A stretch of 64,000 nt of DNA from Arthrobacter sp. B1I2 (GTDB lineage: Bacteria; Actinomycetota; Actinomycetes; Actinomycetales; Micrococcaceae). Positions within the stretch are counted from its first letter, which is position 1. Each line of letters begins with the position of its first letter. Below are positions 35,052-44,545 of the stretch, piece by piece. Position numbers and translations under genes: made by a program. A model generated the notes under the pieces. The model ran no database searches. It was not told the DNA's origin and saw only the letters and a list, made by a program, of their open reading frames with translations. The stretch covers positions 3,720,001-3,784,000 of the forward strand of contig NZ_JAUSYC010000001.1 in assembly GCF_030816485.1 (NCBI RefSeq), read 5' to 3'.

Positions 35052-36677
35052 ATGGGAATCAGTAGGGGCGTTGGGGTGGTGTTGGAGGGTGTTCATGCCT
35101 CTGTTGCTGCCCTTGATGCCCTGACCCTCGAAGACTCTTTTTTGGCTTCCGCCGCTGCCGGTGTTGGTGCTGATGTGGATGTCTTGCAGCGGCGGTACGA
35201 GCTCCGGCTGGAACGCATGGAGCTGACGTCCCGGCTGGAAGCGCAACTCGCGGCAGTGAAGACCCGGGACGCGGCCCGGGCCATCGAGTTCCAGCAGGCC
35301 ATGGCCCCGCCCGACGCGACCGTGCAGGACCGGACCTATGCCGAGATGTCGGCGGTTGAGGAGATCGCCGGGGTCCTCACGCTCAGCTCCGCGGCCGCCG
35401 GGGCGTTCGTGGAACAGTCCCGGCGGGTGTGTTCCCTGCCGCCGGTGATCGATGCGTTGGCCGCCGGCGCCATCTCCTGGCAGCACGCCAGGATCGTGGC
35501 CGATGAAACCGAAGGCCTCACCCCCGACGCTGCCGCCGGGCTGGTGGCGCACTTCTTCGACCCGGACGCCCCGAACCCGGCCCGCGGCGCCGCCCCCGGT
35601 GAGCTCGTCCCGTCCCGGTTCCGGGCCAAGGTCCGGGCCTGGCGGGAACGCCACCACCCCGAAACCCTCCAGAGACGCCACGCCAAGTCCGTGGCCGACC
35701 GGCGGATGGAATACACCCCGGACCGGGACGGCATGGCCTGGATCAGGCTCTACCTCCCCGGGGACACCGCCTGCGCCATCTGGAACCGCACCACCGCCAC
35801 CGCCCGCGGCCTCCAAGGACCCGGCGAAGACCGCACCCTCACCCAACTCCGCCCCGACATCGCCGCCTCACTACTCCTTGGCGCCGGCAGCGCCAGCGAG
35901 GTTGGACAAGTCCCTACCCCGCGGGCCGATGTGCTGGTCACCGTGCCCATCTTCTCCCTGCTCGGGCTCACTGACGAGCCCGCAATGCTGGACGGTCTGG
36001 GGCCCATCCCGGCCTCGATGGCACGCAGGCTCGTCGCGGACGGGGCGGACTCGTTCTACCGGGTCCTGGTCGACCCAAGAGACGGGGCGCCACTGGAGAT
36101 CGGCCGGACACGCTACCGGCTCCCCGAAACCATCAAACAATGGATCCGGATGCGGGACGGCACATGCACCTTCCCCGGCTGCAACAACCATTCCCCGGAC
36201 AACGACACCGACCACCTCACAGCATGGGAACACGGCGGCACCACCGGTGCCAGCAACCTCGGACAACTCTGCCCCAAACATCACCGGCTCAAACACGCCC
36301 GCCCGTGGAAACCCACCCCCGGAACGACAAACGAGCCGCCCGGCTGGACCTCACCCACCGGCCGCCACTACAACGCCGAACACCAAGACCACGAACCAAC
36401 CCACTGGCCACCAGGAGCCCTGCCAGCGAAGGTTGTTGTGCCGTCCATGGCGGCGGCGCCCCTGCCCGGCCCGGTACTGGCGGAACCGGTGCAATGGGAA
36501 CAGTTACTGACTCAGATGCCGGCATGGCCGGATCCGCCAGCCGAAGAACCTGCCGGTGACAATGTGCTTGAGCCGGAGGCACTTTCCGCGACGGATACGC
36601 TCTGGGACGATTTCTATGCTCTGCCGTTCCTCCTGCCTCCGGACCCCCTGAAGGGCTTGCCCGTCGCGTCACTTTGA
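35052..36677 (+). CDS. DUF222 (13E12 repeat) protein with HNH endonuclease domain
   Basis: A 541-residue protein of the actinobacterial 13E12 family. The DUF222 region covers about residues 30-330. The C-terminal HNH domain (about 370-425) has CTFPGCNNHSPDNDTDHL, the linker GGTTGASNLGQLCPKHHRLKH and thus both zinc cysteine pairs and the catalytic histidines. Members occur in many copies in actinobacterial genomes and may be mobile or defence-related; the role is unproven. The start could also be a GTG at 35046 or TTG at 35037. Unlike the gene at 24734 it has no LexA box. It stands alone after moaD. Confidence 0.87.
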   Translation: MGISRGVGVVLEGVHASVAALDALTLEDSFLASAAAGVGADVDVLQRRYELRLERMELTSRLEAQLAAVKTRDAARAIEFQQAMAPPDATVQDRTYAEMSAVEEIAGVLTLSSAAAGAFVEQSRRVCSLPPVIDALAAGAISWQHARIVADETEGLTPDAAAGLVAHFFDPDAPNPARGAAPGELVPSRFRAKVRAWRERHHPETLQRRHAKSVADRRMEYTPDRDGMAWIRLYLPGDTACAIWNRTTATARGLQGPGEDRTLTQLRPDIAASLLLGAGSASEVGQVPTPRADVLVTVPIFSLLGLTDEPAMLDGLGPIPASMARRLVADGADSFYRVLVDPRDGAPLEIGRTRYRLPETIKQWIRMRDGTCTFPGCNNHSPDNDTDHLTAWEHGGTTGASNLGQLCPKHHRLKHARPWKPTPGTTNEPPGWTSPTGRHYNAEHQDHEPTHWPPGALPAKVVVPSMAAAPLPGPVLAEPVQWEQLLTQMPAWPDPPAEEPAGDNVLEPEALSATDTLWDDFYALPFLLPPDPLKGLPVASL

Positions 36678-36712
36678 ACGTCATGCTCTGGGTTGACCGT
36701 CTTGTTTCGGGC

Positions 36713-37846
36713 CTAAGCCCCAGAGCCGGTGCCTTTCGGTCCGAAACCCGTGCCTGTTCCCAGTGCCAGGGCCAGCAGTGTCGGCCGGCTGTGGACGCCG
36801 CAACCCTGGAATATTTTCTTGAATTGGTCCTGCACCGTGTATTGGGTCACTCCCTGGGTCTCCGCCATGGTTTCGGTGTCCGTGCCCGCGGAAGCCAGCC
36901 ACACCAGCTCCCTCTGCCGTGGCGTCAGGCCGAACGCCCTGGCAAACATGTCGAGCCGGTCTGACGTGGTGCAGCCCTGAATGGTTACGGCCAAAGGCGC
37001 TGATCCATGGCCGCCGGAGTCCATCCGGTTTGCCCGCAGGGAGGCCCAACGGCCTGCACCGATGTGCACCCTGCTTCCGGCTTCGTGGGCGTCCACTCCG
37101 GCCTCCCTGGCAAGCAGCTGGGCGGCGACGTTCAACACCTCGGCAGGCACCTGGTGGTGCGGGGACGGACCAGGCTGCAGCAGCTGCAGCCAGTCGGCGA
37201 CCGATGCGGTCTGGCCGGCGACTGCCAGGTCTTCGTCGAGGGTCAGGACGGCCTGTTCCGGCAGGTCTGCATGTTTTCCGTTTGTTGGGTGGAGGGGGTC
37301 CGGTCCCATGCCGTCCCGAAACTGTCTGGAGACGGAACGACGAATCCCCGCCGTGACTGCCTCTGTGATTTCTCCCAGGTAGGCAGCTTCCTGATCCGTG
37401 AACGGACCGAAGTCACCCGTCCGCCACAGGTCGAGCCAGGCCCAGCATCCGTACTTGTCGGCAAAGACGACGGACACTACGTCCCGGACGCCGTAGTGCT
37501 TCAGCACCCCATCCCACACTGGGCTGCGGGAGGGCTCTCCGTGTGTTGCTTTCAGAAGGGTTACTACTGGAGAGGGCGAATTCATCAGCGCTGTCCAGCG
37601 GCCAGGCCCGGAGAGGTACTTGAGGCGGATAAGCCGCGGCAACTCCCGGGGGCAGGGAATCCTGGCACGTGGCGCCATCCCTACGGTCGTAAGGGGATCA
37701 CAGAGAGGCCAGACAAAGGCATCGAAGGGCAACATCCTGCCTATTTCGGCGACCACTGCTCTGCGGAGGACCTGGTGTGTCACGTCCGAGCCGGCAAGAA
37801 GCCCAGCGCGCTCCAGGCTCCGTTCCTCAGCCCAGCTCCTGTTCAT
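36713..37846 (-). CDS. LuxR-type helix-turn-helix regulator
   Basis: A 377-residue regulator with a LuxR/FixJ helix-turn-helix at the C-terminus (about 313-365): FGLTPRQRELVWLASAGTDT, then VTQYTVQDQFKKIFQGCGV. The first 250 residues are predicted to be a sensory region, perhaps GAF-like, with no recognised ligand motif. The ATG at 37846 is chosen because an upstream in-frame start at 37957 lies in the leader of the divergent gene. It is divergent from the small gene at 37984, and a 14-base palindrome lies between them. Target genes are unknown. Confidence 0.82.
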   Translation of the reverse strand: MNRSWAEERSLERAGLLAGSDVTHQVLRRAVVAEIGRMLPFDAFVWPLCDPLTTVGMAPRARIPCPRELPRLIRLKYLSGPGRWTALMNSPSPVVTLLKATHGEPSRSPVWDGVLKHYGVRDVVSVVFADKYGCWAWLDLWRTGDFGPFTDQEAAYLGEITEAVTAGIRRSVSRQFRDGMGPDPLHPTNGKHADLPEQAVLTLDEDLAVAGQTASVADWLQLLQPGPSPHHQVPAEVLNVAAQLLAREAGVDAHEAGSRVHIGAGRWASLRANRMDSGGHGSAPLAVTIQGCTTSDRLDMFARAFGLTPRQRELVWLASAGTDTETMAETQGVTQYTVQDQFKKIFQGCGVHSRPTLLALALGTGTGFGPKGTGSGA

Positions 37847-37892
37847 GTCCCCAGTATGCTCCCGCCCTTCGGCCAGGACGCACGCACCACTA

Positions 37893-37906
37893 CCCAGATT
37901 TCTGGG
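37893..37906. promoter_or_regulatory. Palindrome between the LuxR gene and its divergent neighbour
   Basis: CCCAGA-TT-TCTGGG is a perfect 6-bp inverted repeat with a 2-base centre, 47 bases before the LuxR gene and 78 before the small gene. It may be an operator for the regulator. Confidence 0.45.
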
Positions 37907-37983
37907 ATACCCTCCGCGGCCCGCGCCCTCTACTTTGGCAATGGGGGCAGCCCCCACTTGGCGGAGCGAATAAGGAGATTCCG

Positions 37984-38265
37984 TTGTACACCTTGCAGAT
38001 CGAACACCAGATTACGGACTTCCCAACCTGGAAGTCGGCCTTTGACCGGGATCCGGTAAACAGGGCCGCCGCCGGCGTACTCGCACACAGGATAGGCCGT
38101 CCAGTCGGAGACTCCCACTACATCGTGGTTGAGCTGGACTTTGCCGATTTGGAGAAGGCAGAGCAGTTGCTCTCCAACCTCCGCGAACATGTCTGGCGTT
38201 CCAATGACAATGCCCCTGCTCTCGCCGGAGCACCGAAAACGCGAATCATCGAGGCTGCACCCTGA
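37984..38265 (+). CDS. Small conserved-looking protein, possibly dimeric alpha/beta barrel (ABM-like)
   Basis: A 93-residue protein with the pattern YTLQIEHQITDFPTWKSAFDRDPVNR at residues 2-27, which recalls small ferredoxin-like dimeric alpha/beta-barrel proteins with a PTWKxxFD motif. The function is unknown. The start codon is TTG; AAGGAG ends 6 bases before it, which fixes the start well. A small hairpin TGGGGG-CAG-CCCCCA (37942-37956) lies in its leader. It is divergent from the LuxR-type gene, which might control it. Confidence 0.78.
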   Translation: MYTLQIEHQITDFPTWKSAFDRDPVNRAAAGVLAHRIGRPVGDSHYIVVELDFADLEKAEQLLSNLREHVWRSNDNAPALAGAPKTRIIEAAP

Positions 38266-38273
38266 GCCGCCGC

Positions 38274-38781
38274 TCAGTCACGGTGGAAGACCGAGTGCAT
38301 GAACGGCCTGTAGGCCGAAGCCGTGCCGTTGGTGCCGGTGTCCAGTCCGTGACCCCCGTCGTCCCGGCCAAGCGAACGTAATTCAGTGGCGTGGGTCAGG
38401 ACACCGTCCTCAACCGAAATAGAGTGACGTGTCCAGCCTGCGGCACTGCAACGTTCAACGCGGAGGATGCCATTGCGCCACGTGCAGGCGGGCGGCCGTA
38501 CCGCGCGGCACGCCGGTGCTGTCAACGTAGTACCAGAGCACGTCGTTGTGCACCGGGTCCACGGTAAAAATGCCGTGGCCTTCAAAGTGGCCGCCGTCCG
38601 GCTCAAGGTGCCGGTAGCTCTGGACCACACCAAGACCCCCGGCAACCTGGCTGTAGGTCACCTCCGCGTCCACGCTGTGTTCCGGCCCCCAGGGACCGGC
38701 AGCAACATGGGTGCTGCCCCGCCAGTGACCCAGCAGGCCCGATAACGCCGGATGTCCGCGCACCAGCCCTGGCCCGTTCAT
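38274..38781 (-). pseudogene. DUF1579/heme-binding-like protein, broken by a frameshift
   Basis: The first frame from ATG 38781 reads a typical FABP-like start (HPALSGLLGHWRGSTHVA, VTYSQVAGGLGVVQSYRH, HGIFTVDPVHNDVLWYYVD) and then ends abnormally at 38455. The continuation, TWRNGILRVERC to SAYRPFMHSVFHRD, lies in the next frame and ends at 38274. One extra base near 38485-38497, in a run of G and C, explains this. The intact product would have about 168 residues. It could be a real pseudogene or a sequencing error. It is convergent with the gene at 37984, 8 bases apart. Confidence 0.8.
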
Positions 38782-38852
38782 CGTCCCGCCACCCCCTGCC
38801 GAAGATCACCTCCCACTCAGGATGGACTCTGCAGCGCCGCGGCGCCAGTTGC

Positions 38853-40196
38853 CTACAGCCCGAAAGTTTCCGTCTCGTCGAACGGCCCCACCACGGTGAT
38901 GGTTCGCGGCGCGGCAGCGAGTTCGGCGGCCAGTTCCTGGACCTGTTCCGTGGTGACCGCTTTGATCAGGCGCAGGGTTTCGTCGATGTCCTGGTACTCA
39001 CCGGATACCAGCTCAGCGCGGCCCAGCCGGGACATCCGGGAACCGGTGTCCTCCAGCGCCAGGACAATTCCGCCGCCGAGCTGTCCCACGGCTTTCCGGA
39101 GTTCGTCGTCGGAAATTCCGTGCTCGGCGAGCTTGTCGAGTTCCACAGCCAGCAGGTCCAGCACTTGACGGACTTTGGATGGCGTGCAGCCCGCGTACAT
39201 CCCGAAGTAGCCGGCGTCGGCATAGGACGATGCAAAGGAGTAGGTGGAGTACACCAGCCCACGCTTCTCGCGGACCTCCTGGAACAGCCGGGAGGACATG
39301 CCGCCGCCCAGGACCGCGTTCAGGACACTCATGACGTAGCGCCGCTCGTCGGTTGCAACGATCGTTGGGCATCCCATGATGATGTTCGCCTGCTCCACGG
39401 CGCGCTTGACCACGTGCAGGCCTGCGGTTCCAGCGATCAGGGCACGCTCCGTGGAACGCCGCTGCACCGGCGCCGCGTCGGACTCCAGCGACCAGCCCGC
39501 AGACTCAAGGGCATCCACCACAAGTCCGCACACGACGTCGTGATCCAAGCCGCCGGCGGCGGTGATGACCAGTTCCTCCGGCTTGTAGTACCTGCGGTAG
39601 TGCTCCCACACGGAGTCCCGCGCCACGGCTTTGATCGCCGCAGGAGTACCACCGATCGGCCGGCCCAGCGGGTGGCTCCCAAGGACCGCGGCGACAAAGT
39701 GCTCATGCGCCACATCCGTGGGGTCATCGCTGTCCATGGCGATTTCCTCAAGGATGACGTCCCGTTCCTGCTCCATCTCGTCCGGATCCAGCACGGCTCC
39801 GGTGATCATGTCCGCGATGACGTCGATGGCCATGGGAAGGTCCGAATCAAGGACCCGGGCGAAGTAGCACGTACTTTCCTTGGCCGTTGCCGCGTTTGAT
39901 TCCCCGCCCACCTCATCAAATGCGGAGGCAATTTCCAAGGCTGTACGGCGCTGTGTGCCTTTGAACAGCAGGTGCTCAAGGAAGTGGGTGGATCCGTGCT
40001 GGCCGGGCGCCTCGTCCCGGGACCCGACGCCGACCCAGAACCCGATGGTGGCCGACCGCTGGCCCGGCATCGCCTCTGTCAGTACCCGCACTCCCCCGGG
40101 CAGCACTGATCGCCGCACCTCGGACCCGCCGTCGGAGCCATGGACCAGGGTGTCGCCGGCGTGGTTCTGCTCAAGCGGCAGGGGTACTACAGTCAT
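38853..40196 (-). CDS. M16 family zinc metallopeptidase (pitrilysin/processing peptidase type)
   Basis: A 447-residue peptidase with the inverted zinc motif HxxEH in THFLEHLLFKGT and the distal glutamate in the region ALEIASAFDEVGGESNA to about 70 residues further. A second, inactive M16 domain follows (about 220-440). GAAAGG lies 5 bases before the ATG at 40196. The gene follows pnp on the same strand, as in many actinobacteria, with a strong hairpin between. Substrates are unknown. Family members degrade peptides in the cytoplasm. Confidence 0.92.
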   Translation of the reverse strand: MTVVPLPLEQNHAGDTLVHGSDGGSEVRRSVLPGGVRVLTEAMPGQRSATIGFWVGVGSRDEAPGQHGSTHFLEHLLFKGTQRRTALEIASAFDEVGGESNAATAKESTCYFARVLDSDLPMAIDVIADMITGAVLDPDEMEQERDVILEEIAMDSDDPTDVAHEHFVAAVLGSHPLGRPIGGTPAAIKAVARDSVWEHYRRYYKPEELVITAAGGLDHDVVCGLVVDALESAGWSLESDAAPVQRRSTERALIAGTAGLHVVKRAVEQANIIMGCPTIVATDERRYVMSVLNAVLGGGMSSRLFQEVREKRGLVYSTYSFASSYADAGYFGMYAGCTPSKVRQVLDLLAVELDKLAEHGISDDELRKAVGQLGGGIVLALEDTGSRMSRLGRAELVSGEYQDIDETLRLIKAVTTEQVQELAAELAAAPRTITVVGPFDETETFGL

Positions 40197-40241
40197 TGAT
40201 GCCTTTCGGGACGGGCAGCCGGATCTGGCTGCCATCGTAAC

Positions 40242-40280
40242 AGCGGCGGGACCGGTGGATCATCCACCGGTCCCGCCGCT
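40242..40280 (-). terminator. Perfect hairpin after pnp
   Basis: A 19-base arm AGCGGCGGGACCGGTGGAT (40242-40260), one central base and its exact complement (40262-40280) lie between the pnp stop and the M16 gene. It probably ends or attenuates the pnp transcript. No T-tract is present. Confidence 0.75.
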
Positions 40281-40308
40281 TCATGCTTATGCCGGGAAGC
40301 CCGGGCTG

Positions 40309-42570
40309 TTAGACGTCAGCGCCTTCAGCAGGCTCCTCGGTGTGGGCGCGCTCGGTCTCGACCTCGGCGCCTTCTTCCTCGGCAACTACCGGGGCGAGCG
40401 AAAGCTTTCCACGGTCGTCGATCTTGGTGATCTCCACCTGGACCTTCTGGCCCACCGAAACAACGTCGTCGACGTTGTCCACGCGCTTGCCGTTGGCCAG
40501 CTTGCGGAGCTCGGAGATGTGCAGGAGGCCGTCCTTGCCCGGGGTCAGCGACACGAAGGCACCGAAGGTGGTGGTCTTGACGACCGTGCCCAAGTAACGC
40601 TCGCCGATCTCGGGGACCTGCGGGTTGGCAATGGCGTTGATGGCGGAGCGTGCTGCATCTGCAGACGGACCGTTGGTGGCGCCAATGTAGACCGTGCCGT
40701 CGTCCTCGATGGAGATGTCGGCGCCGGTGTCCTCCTGGATCTGGTTGATCATCTTGCCCTTGGGGCCGATGACCTCGCCGATCTTATCCACGGGGATCTT
40801 GACGGCGATGACGCGCGGCGCGAACTCGGAGAGCTCGTCCGGGGTGTCGATGGCCGAGTTGAGGACCTCGAGGATGTGCAGGCGGGCTTCACGGGCCTGC
40901 TTCAGTGCTGCTGCCAGCACGGAGGCGGGGATGCCGTCGAGCTTGGTGTCCAGCTGGATGGCCGTGACGAACTCGGACGTACCGGCAACCTTGAAGTCCA
41001 TGTCACCGAAGGCGTCTTCGGCGCCGAGGATGTCGGTCAGGGCCGCGTAGCGGGTCTGGCCGTCAACCTGGTCGGAAACCAGGCCCATGGCGATGCCGGC
41101 GACGGCGGCCTTCAGGGGCACACCGGCGTTCAGCAGGGACAGGGTGGAGGCACAGACGGAACCCATCGACGTCGAACCGTTGGAGCTAAGGGCCTCGGAT
41201 ACCTGGCGGATGGCGTACGGGAATTCCTCGCGGGACGGCAGGACGGGCACGAGGGCGCGTTCGGCCAGGGCGCCGTGGCCGATTTCGCGGCGCTTGGGCG
41301 AGCCCACGCGGCCGGTTTCACCGGTGGAGTACGGCGGGAAGTTGTAGTTGTGCATGTAGCGCTTGCGCGTCACCGGCGACAGCGAGTCGATCTGCTGTTC
41401 CATCTTGAGCATGTTCAGCGTGGTGACACCCATGATCTGGGTCTCGCCGCGCTCGAAGATGGCGGAACCGTGAACGCGGGGCAGGACCTCGACCTCGGCG
41501 GTGAGCTGGCGGATGTCCGTCAGGCCGCGGCCGTCGATGCGGATCTGGTCCTTGAGGATGCGCTGGCGCACAACGTGCTTGGTGACCGAGCGGAAGGCTG
41601 CGGACAGTTCCTTCTCGCGGCCTTCGAACTGGCCGGCCAGGCCGGCGAGGACCTCGTCCTTGAGCGCGTCGGAGGCGTTGTCGCGTTCCTGCTTGTCGGC
41701 GATCTGGAAGACAGCGGCAAGCTTTTCGGCTGCAGCGGATTCGACGGCGGCGTAAGCGTCGTCCTCGTAGTCCAGGAAGACCGGGAACTCAACGGTGGGC
41801 TTGGCAGCGCGGGCAGCGAGGTCAGCCTGGGCGTCGCAGAGTGCCTTGATGAACGGCTTGGCAGCCTCGAGGCCCTCGGACACGACCTCTTCGGTGGGGG
41901 CGGTGGCGCCCTGTTCCTTGATGAGGTTCCAGGAGTTGTCGGTGGCTTCGGCCTCGACCATCATGATGGCGACGTCGTCACCGGCAACGCGGCCGGCTAC
42001 CACCATGTTGAACACGGAGTTTTCCAGCTGGGAGTGCTTGGGGAAAGCAACCCACTGGGAGCCGTTTTCGTCGGCGACCAGGGCAACGCGGACGCCGCCG
42101 ATGGGACCGGAGAACGGCAGGCCGGACAGCTGGGTGGACATGGAAGAGGCGTTGATGGCCACCACGTCGTACAGCTCGTCGGGGTTGATGGCCAGGACGG
42201 TGACCACGATCTGGACCTCGTTGCGCAGGCCCTTGATGAAGGCGGGGCGCAGCGGGCGGTCCATCAGGCGGCAAGCCAGGATGGCCTCGGTGGACGGGCG
42301 CCCTTCACGGCGGAAGAACGAGCCCGGGATGCGGCCGGCGGCGTACATGCGCTCTTCGACGTCGACCGTCAGCGGGAAGAAGTCAAAGCCTTCACGCGGG
42401 TGCTTGCCGGCGGTGGTGGCGGACAGCAGCGCGGTGTCATCGTCGATGTACACCATGGCTGCGCCGGCTGCCTGCTTGGCGAGGCGGCCGGTTTCGAAGC
42501 GGATGACCCGCTTGCCGAATCGGCCATTGTCAATGACTGCTTCTGAGAACTGGATTTCGGGACCCTCCAA
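40309..42570 (-). CDS. pnp: Polyribonucleotide nucleotidyltransferase
   Basis: PNPase degrades RNA 3' to 5' by phosphorolysis. The 753-residue protein has two RNase PH domains, an alpha-helical linker, a KH domain ([22 protein letters not shown] near residue 590-615) and an S1 domain with an acidic tail. The core starts [18 protein letters not shown]. The start codon is decided by GGAGG: it lies directly on an in-frame GTG at 42579, too close for use, but 8 bases before a TTG at 42570. It follows rpsO, the usual arrangement. Confidence 0.95.
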   Translation of the reverse strand: MEGPEIQFSEAVIDNGRFGKRVIRFETGRLAKQAAGAAMVYIDDDTALLSATTAGKHPREGFDFFPLTVDVEERMYAAGRIPGSFFRREGRPSTEAILACRLMDRPLRPAFIKGLRNEVQIVVTVLAINPDELYDVVAINASSMSTQLSGLPFSGPIGGVRVALVADENGSQWVAFPKHSQLENSVFNMVVAGRVAGDDVAIMMVEAEATDNSWNLIKEQGATAPTEEVVSEGLEAAKPFIKALCDAQADLAARAAKPTVEFPVFLDYEDDAYAAVESAAAEKLAAVFQIADKQERDNASDALKDEVLAGLAGQFEGREKELSAAFRSVTKHVVRQRILKDQIRIDGRGLTDIRQLTAEVEVLPRVHGSAIFERGETQIMGVTTLNMLKMEQQIDSLSPVTRKRYMHNYNFPPYSTGETGRVGSPKRREIGHGALAERALVPVLPSREEFPYAIRQVSEALSSNGSTSMGSVCASTLSLLNAGVPLKAAVAGIAMGLVSDQVDGQTRYAALTDILGAEDAFGDMDFKVAGTSEFVTAIQLDTKLDGIPASVLAAALKQAREARLHILEVLNSAIDTPDELSEFAPRVIAVKIPVDKIGEVIGPKGKMINQIQEDTGADISIEDDGTVYIGATNGPSADAARSAINAIANPQVPEIGERYLGTVVKTTTFGAFVSLTPGKDGLLHISELRKLANGKRVDNVDDVVSVGQKVQVEITKIDDRGKLSLAPVVAEEEGAEVETERAHTEEPAEGADV

Positions 42571-42773
42571 GAGAGTCACCTCCGTTTCTGTATTTACGGA
42601 AGTCCAGCCGCATCAACCCAGGCCAGCATTTGTCGACTGGCCCTGCACCCGGTCGTCGATCGAGACCCACGGGCCGCGGGCTTCAGTCAACGAAGCCGTT
42701 CCCGGGGATCACTACCGAGGACCGCGAATGCTTGATGCGGTTGATCCTCCTGTTTAGTTTTTTTGGTGGAGCG

Positions 42774-42807
42774 GGGCAGCCCGGTCCCAGATGGGACAGG
42801 GCCGCCC
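42774..42807 (-). terminator. Imperfect hairpin between rpsO and pnp
   Basis: Arms of 15 bases (42774-42788 and 42793-42807) pair at 13 positions around the loop AGAT. It lies just after the rpsO stop. In other bacteria the rpsO-pnp gap holds a terminator and an RNase III site, so this may be a processing or attenuation site. No T-tract follows on the minus strand. Confidence 0.6.
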
Positions 42808-42817
42808 TAAAGTCCGA

Positions 42818-43087
42818 CTAGCGGCGCAGGCCGAGGCGCTCGATGAGCGCACGGTAGCGGTTGATGTCAGTCTTCTTCAGGTAGCCAAGCATGCGCTTGC
42901 GACGACCGACCATGCCCAGCAGACCGCGCTGGGTGTGGTAATCGTGCTTGTGCTCCTTCATGTGCTCAGTCAGATCCTTGATCCGCTGGGTCAGGACCGC
43001 AACCTGGACCTCCGGTGAACCGGTGTCGCCTTCGGCGGTTGCGTATTCCTTGATGATGGACTGCTTTACAGCGGCTTCAAGTGCCAC
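42818..43087 (-). CDS. rpsO: Small ribosomal subunit protein uS15
   Basis: S15 binds 16S rRNA helix 22 early in 30S assembly. The 89-residue protein is of the usual length, with [36 protein letters not shown] and [11 protein letters not shown], the rRNA-binding region. The start codon is GTG at 43087; AAGGAG stands about 6 bases before it. pnp lies downstream, and an imperfect hairpin leader lies about 100 bases upstream. Confidence 0.97.
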   Translation of the reverse strand: MALEAAVKQSIIKEYATAEGDTGSPEVQVAVLTQRIKDLTEHMKEHKHDYHTQRGLLGMVGRRKRMLGYLKKTDINRYRALIERLGLRR

Positions 43088-43191
43088 AATAACTCCTTGG
43101 GGATGTGCCGTGAGGGCCCAGGTCAGTAACTCACCGCCGGGTCTGCCGTGTACGTCCACTCGGTGAAAACCGGAGGAGGCCGCCAACAACA

Positions 43192-43223
43192 GGAACCAGC
43201 CGCCACGGACTGCAGCCGGTTCC
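43192..43223 (-). promoter_or_regulatory. Possible structured leader of rpsO
   Basis: GGAACC (43192-43197) pairs with GGTTCC (43218-43223), and the inner bases pair at most positions. It lies 105-136 bases before the rpsO start on the minus strand. S15 controls its own mRNA through leader structures in several phyla, so this is a candidate site. The promoter has not been located, so it is uncertain that this part is transcribed. Confidence 0.35.
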
Positions 43224-43285
43224 ATCCTCAAGTTTACCGGCCCCGGCCTGACCTGTCGAAACAGTGCGTGGAAACCGTGCGCCAG

Positions 43286-44545
43286 TCAGCCCTGCAGCCG
43301 GTCGCGGATGGCCGCCAGGCCTTGGAGTACTTCGGCAAAACTGGTGCTCAGGGGTGACAAGCCCACCCGGATGCCGTGCGGGGAGCGGAAGTCCGGGATG
43401 ACGTCCCCTTCCCAGAGTGCTTCCACGGTCGCCTTGGTGAAGGCCGGGTGGTCCACCGTGATGTGGCCGCCCCGCTCCCCCGGATCCCGGGGCGACGCCA
43501 GCTCGGCGCCAAGCGGGGCCAGCCAGGCGTCGAAGACCTCGACGGCGAACCCTGTCAGTCCCACGGATTTGTCCCGGATGGCAGCCATGGAGGCTTCCTC
43601 GATGAGGTCCAGGGTGGCCTGCATGGCGAGCATGCCGAAAACGGCGGGTGTACCGCTGAGGAAGCCGCGGATGCCGGAGGCAGGCTGGTAGCCGGCAGCC
43701 ATCTCAAAGGCGTCCTTGCGGCCCATCCAGCCCCAGATGGGCTGGTTGAGGGTGGCCAGGTGCCGCTGGTTGACGTAAGCGAACGCGGGCGATCCGGGGC
43801 CGCCGTTGAGATACTTGTAAGTGCACCCCGCGGCGAAGTCGACGCCCGCGCCGTCCAGGTCGATCTCCACCGACCCCGCCGAATGGCAAAGATCCCACAC
43901 CACCAGGGCGCCGGCGTCGTGCACTGCCGCGGTGATCCCGGGCAGATCGGCCAGGTGGCCGGAGCGGTAGGCGATCTGGCTGAGGAGGACGACGGCGGTG
44001 CGCGGCCCGGCGGCCTGGCGCACTTGCTCAAGGGTCACCCCCGCAGCCGGATCCGGCTCGATCCAGCGGAGGGTCAGGCCTTCCTCCAGCGCGATGCCCT
44101 CGACGAGGTAGCGGTCCGTGGGAAAATTTTCGGTGTCCAGCACCAGCTCGTTGCGGTCCCGGTCCTGCACAGCGGCGAGGGCTGCGCGGATCAGCTTGTA
44201 GAGCACCACGGTGGTGGAATCGGCAATGATGGTCTGTCCCGGGGCCGCCCCAAGGACTGCGCGGCCCAGCTGGTCACCAATTGCCTGCGGCATGTTGAGC
44301 CACTGTTCGTCCCAGCCGCGGATGAGGCGGCCACCCCACTCGTCCCGGATGAAGGCGGCCACGTCGTCGGCGGTCCGTTTCAGGGGCCGGCCAAGGGAGT
44401 TGCCGTCCAGGTAGGACAGGGGCGTATCCGTGCCGATGAAGTGGTCCCGGTAGTGCGCCAGGGCGTCCCGGCGGTCCAGCTCCTCAGCCCGCTGGCGGAG
44501 CTCTTCGGCGGCCACAGCGGTGGAGTTTTCCTGGTGGATGCTCAT
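43286..44545 (-). CDS. kynU: Kynureninase
   Basis: A PLP enzyme of 419 residues that splits kynurenine to anthranilate and alanine. The family motifs LDGNSLGRPL, the aspartate region VVWDLCHSAGSVEIDLD, and the PLP lysine in GCTYKYLNGGPGSP are present. Its ATG overlaps the kynA stop by 4 bases, so the two are translationally coupled. The formamidase that would act between the two enzymes is not in the window. Confidence 0.94.
   Translation of the reverse strand: MSIHQENSTAVAAEELRQRAEELDRRDALAHYRDHFIGTDTPLSYLDGNSLGRPLKRTADDVAAFIRDEWGGRLIRGWDEQWLNMPQAIGDQLGRAVLGAAPGQTIIADSTTVVLYKLIRAALAAVQDRDRNELVLDTENFPTDRYLVEGIALEEGLTLRWIEPDPAAGVTLEQVRQAAGPRTAVVLLSQIAYRSGHLADLPGITAAVHDAGALVVWDLCHSAGSVEIDLDGAGVDFAAGCTYKYLNGGPGSPAFAYVNQRHLATLNQPIWGWMGRKDAFEMAAGYQPASGIRGFLSGTPAVFGMLAMQATLDLIEEASMAAIRDKSVGLTGFAVEVFDAWLAPLGAELASPRDPGERGGHITVDHPAFTKATVEALWEGDVIPDFRSPHGIRVGLSPLSTSFAEVLQGLAAIRDRLQG

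Noticed and set aside
39880..42546. Very long open frame on the plus strand opposite pnp
   Set aside because: It mirrors the pnp codons; the strand with recognised PNPase domains and a ribosome binding site is the minus strand. Such mirror frames are common in GC-rich genomes.
42755..42764. T-run near the rpsO-pnp hairpin as part of an intrinsic terminator
   Set aside because: It lies before the hairpin on the plus strand, and no gene on that strand ends there. On the minus strand it reads as A-run after the hairpin.
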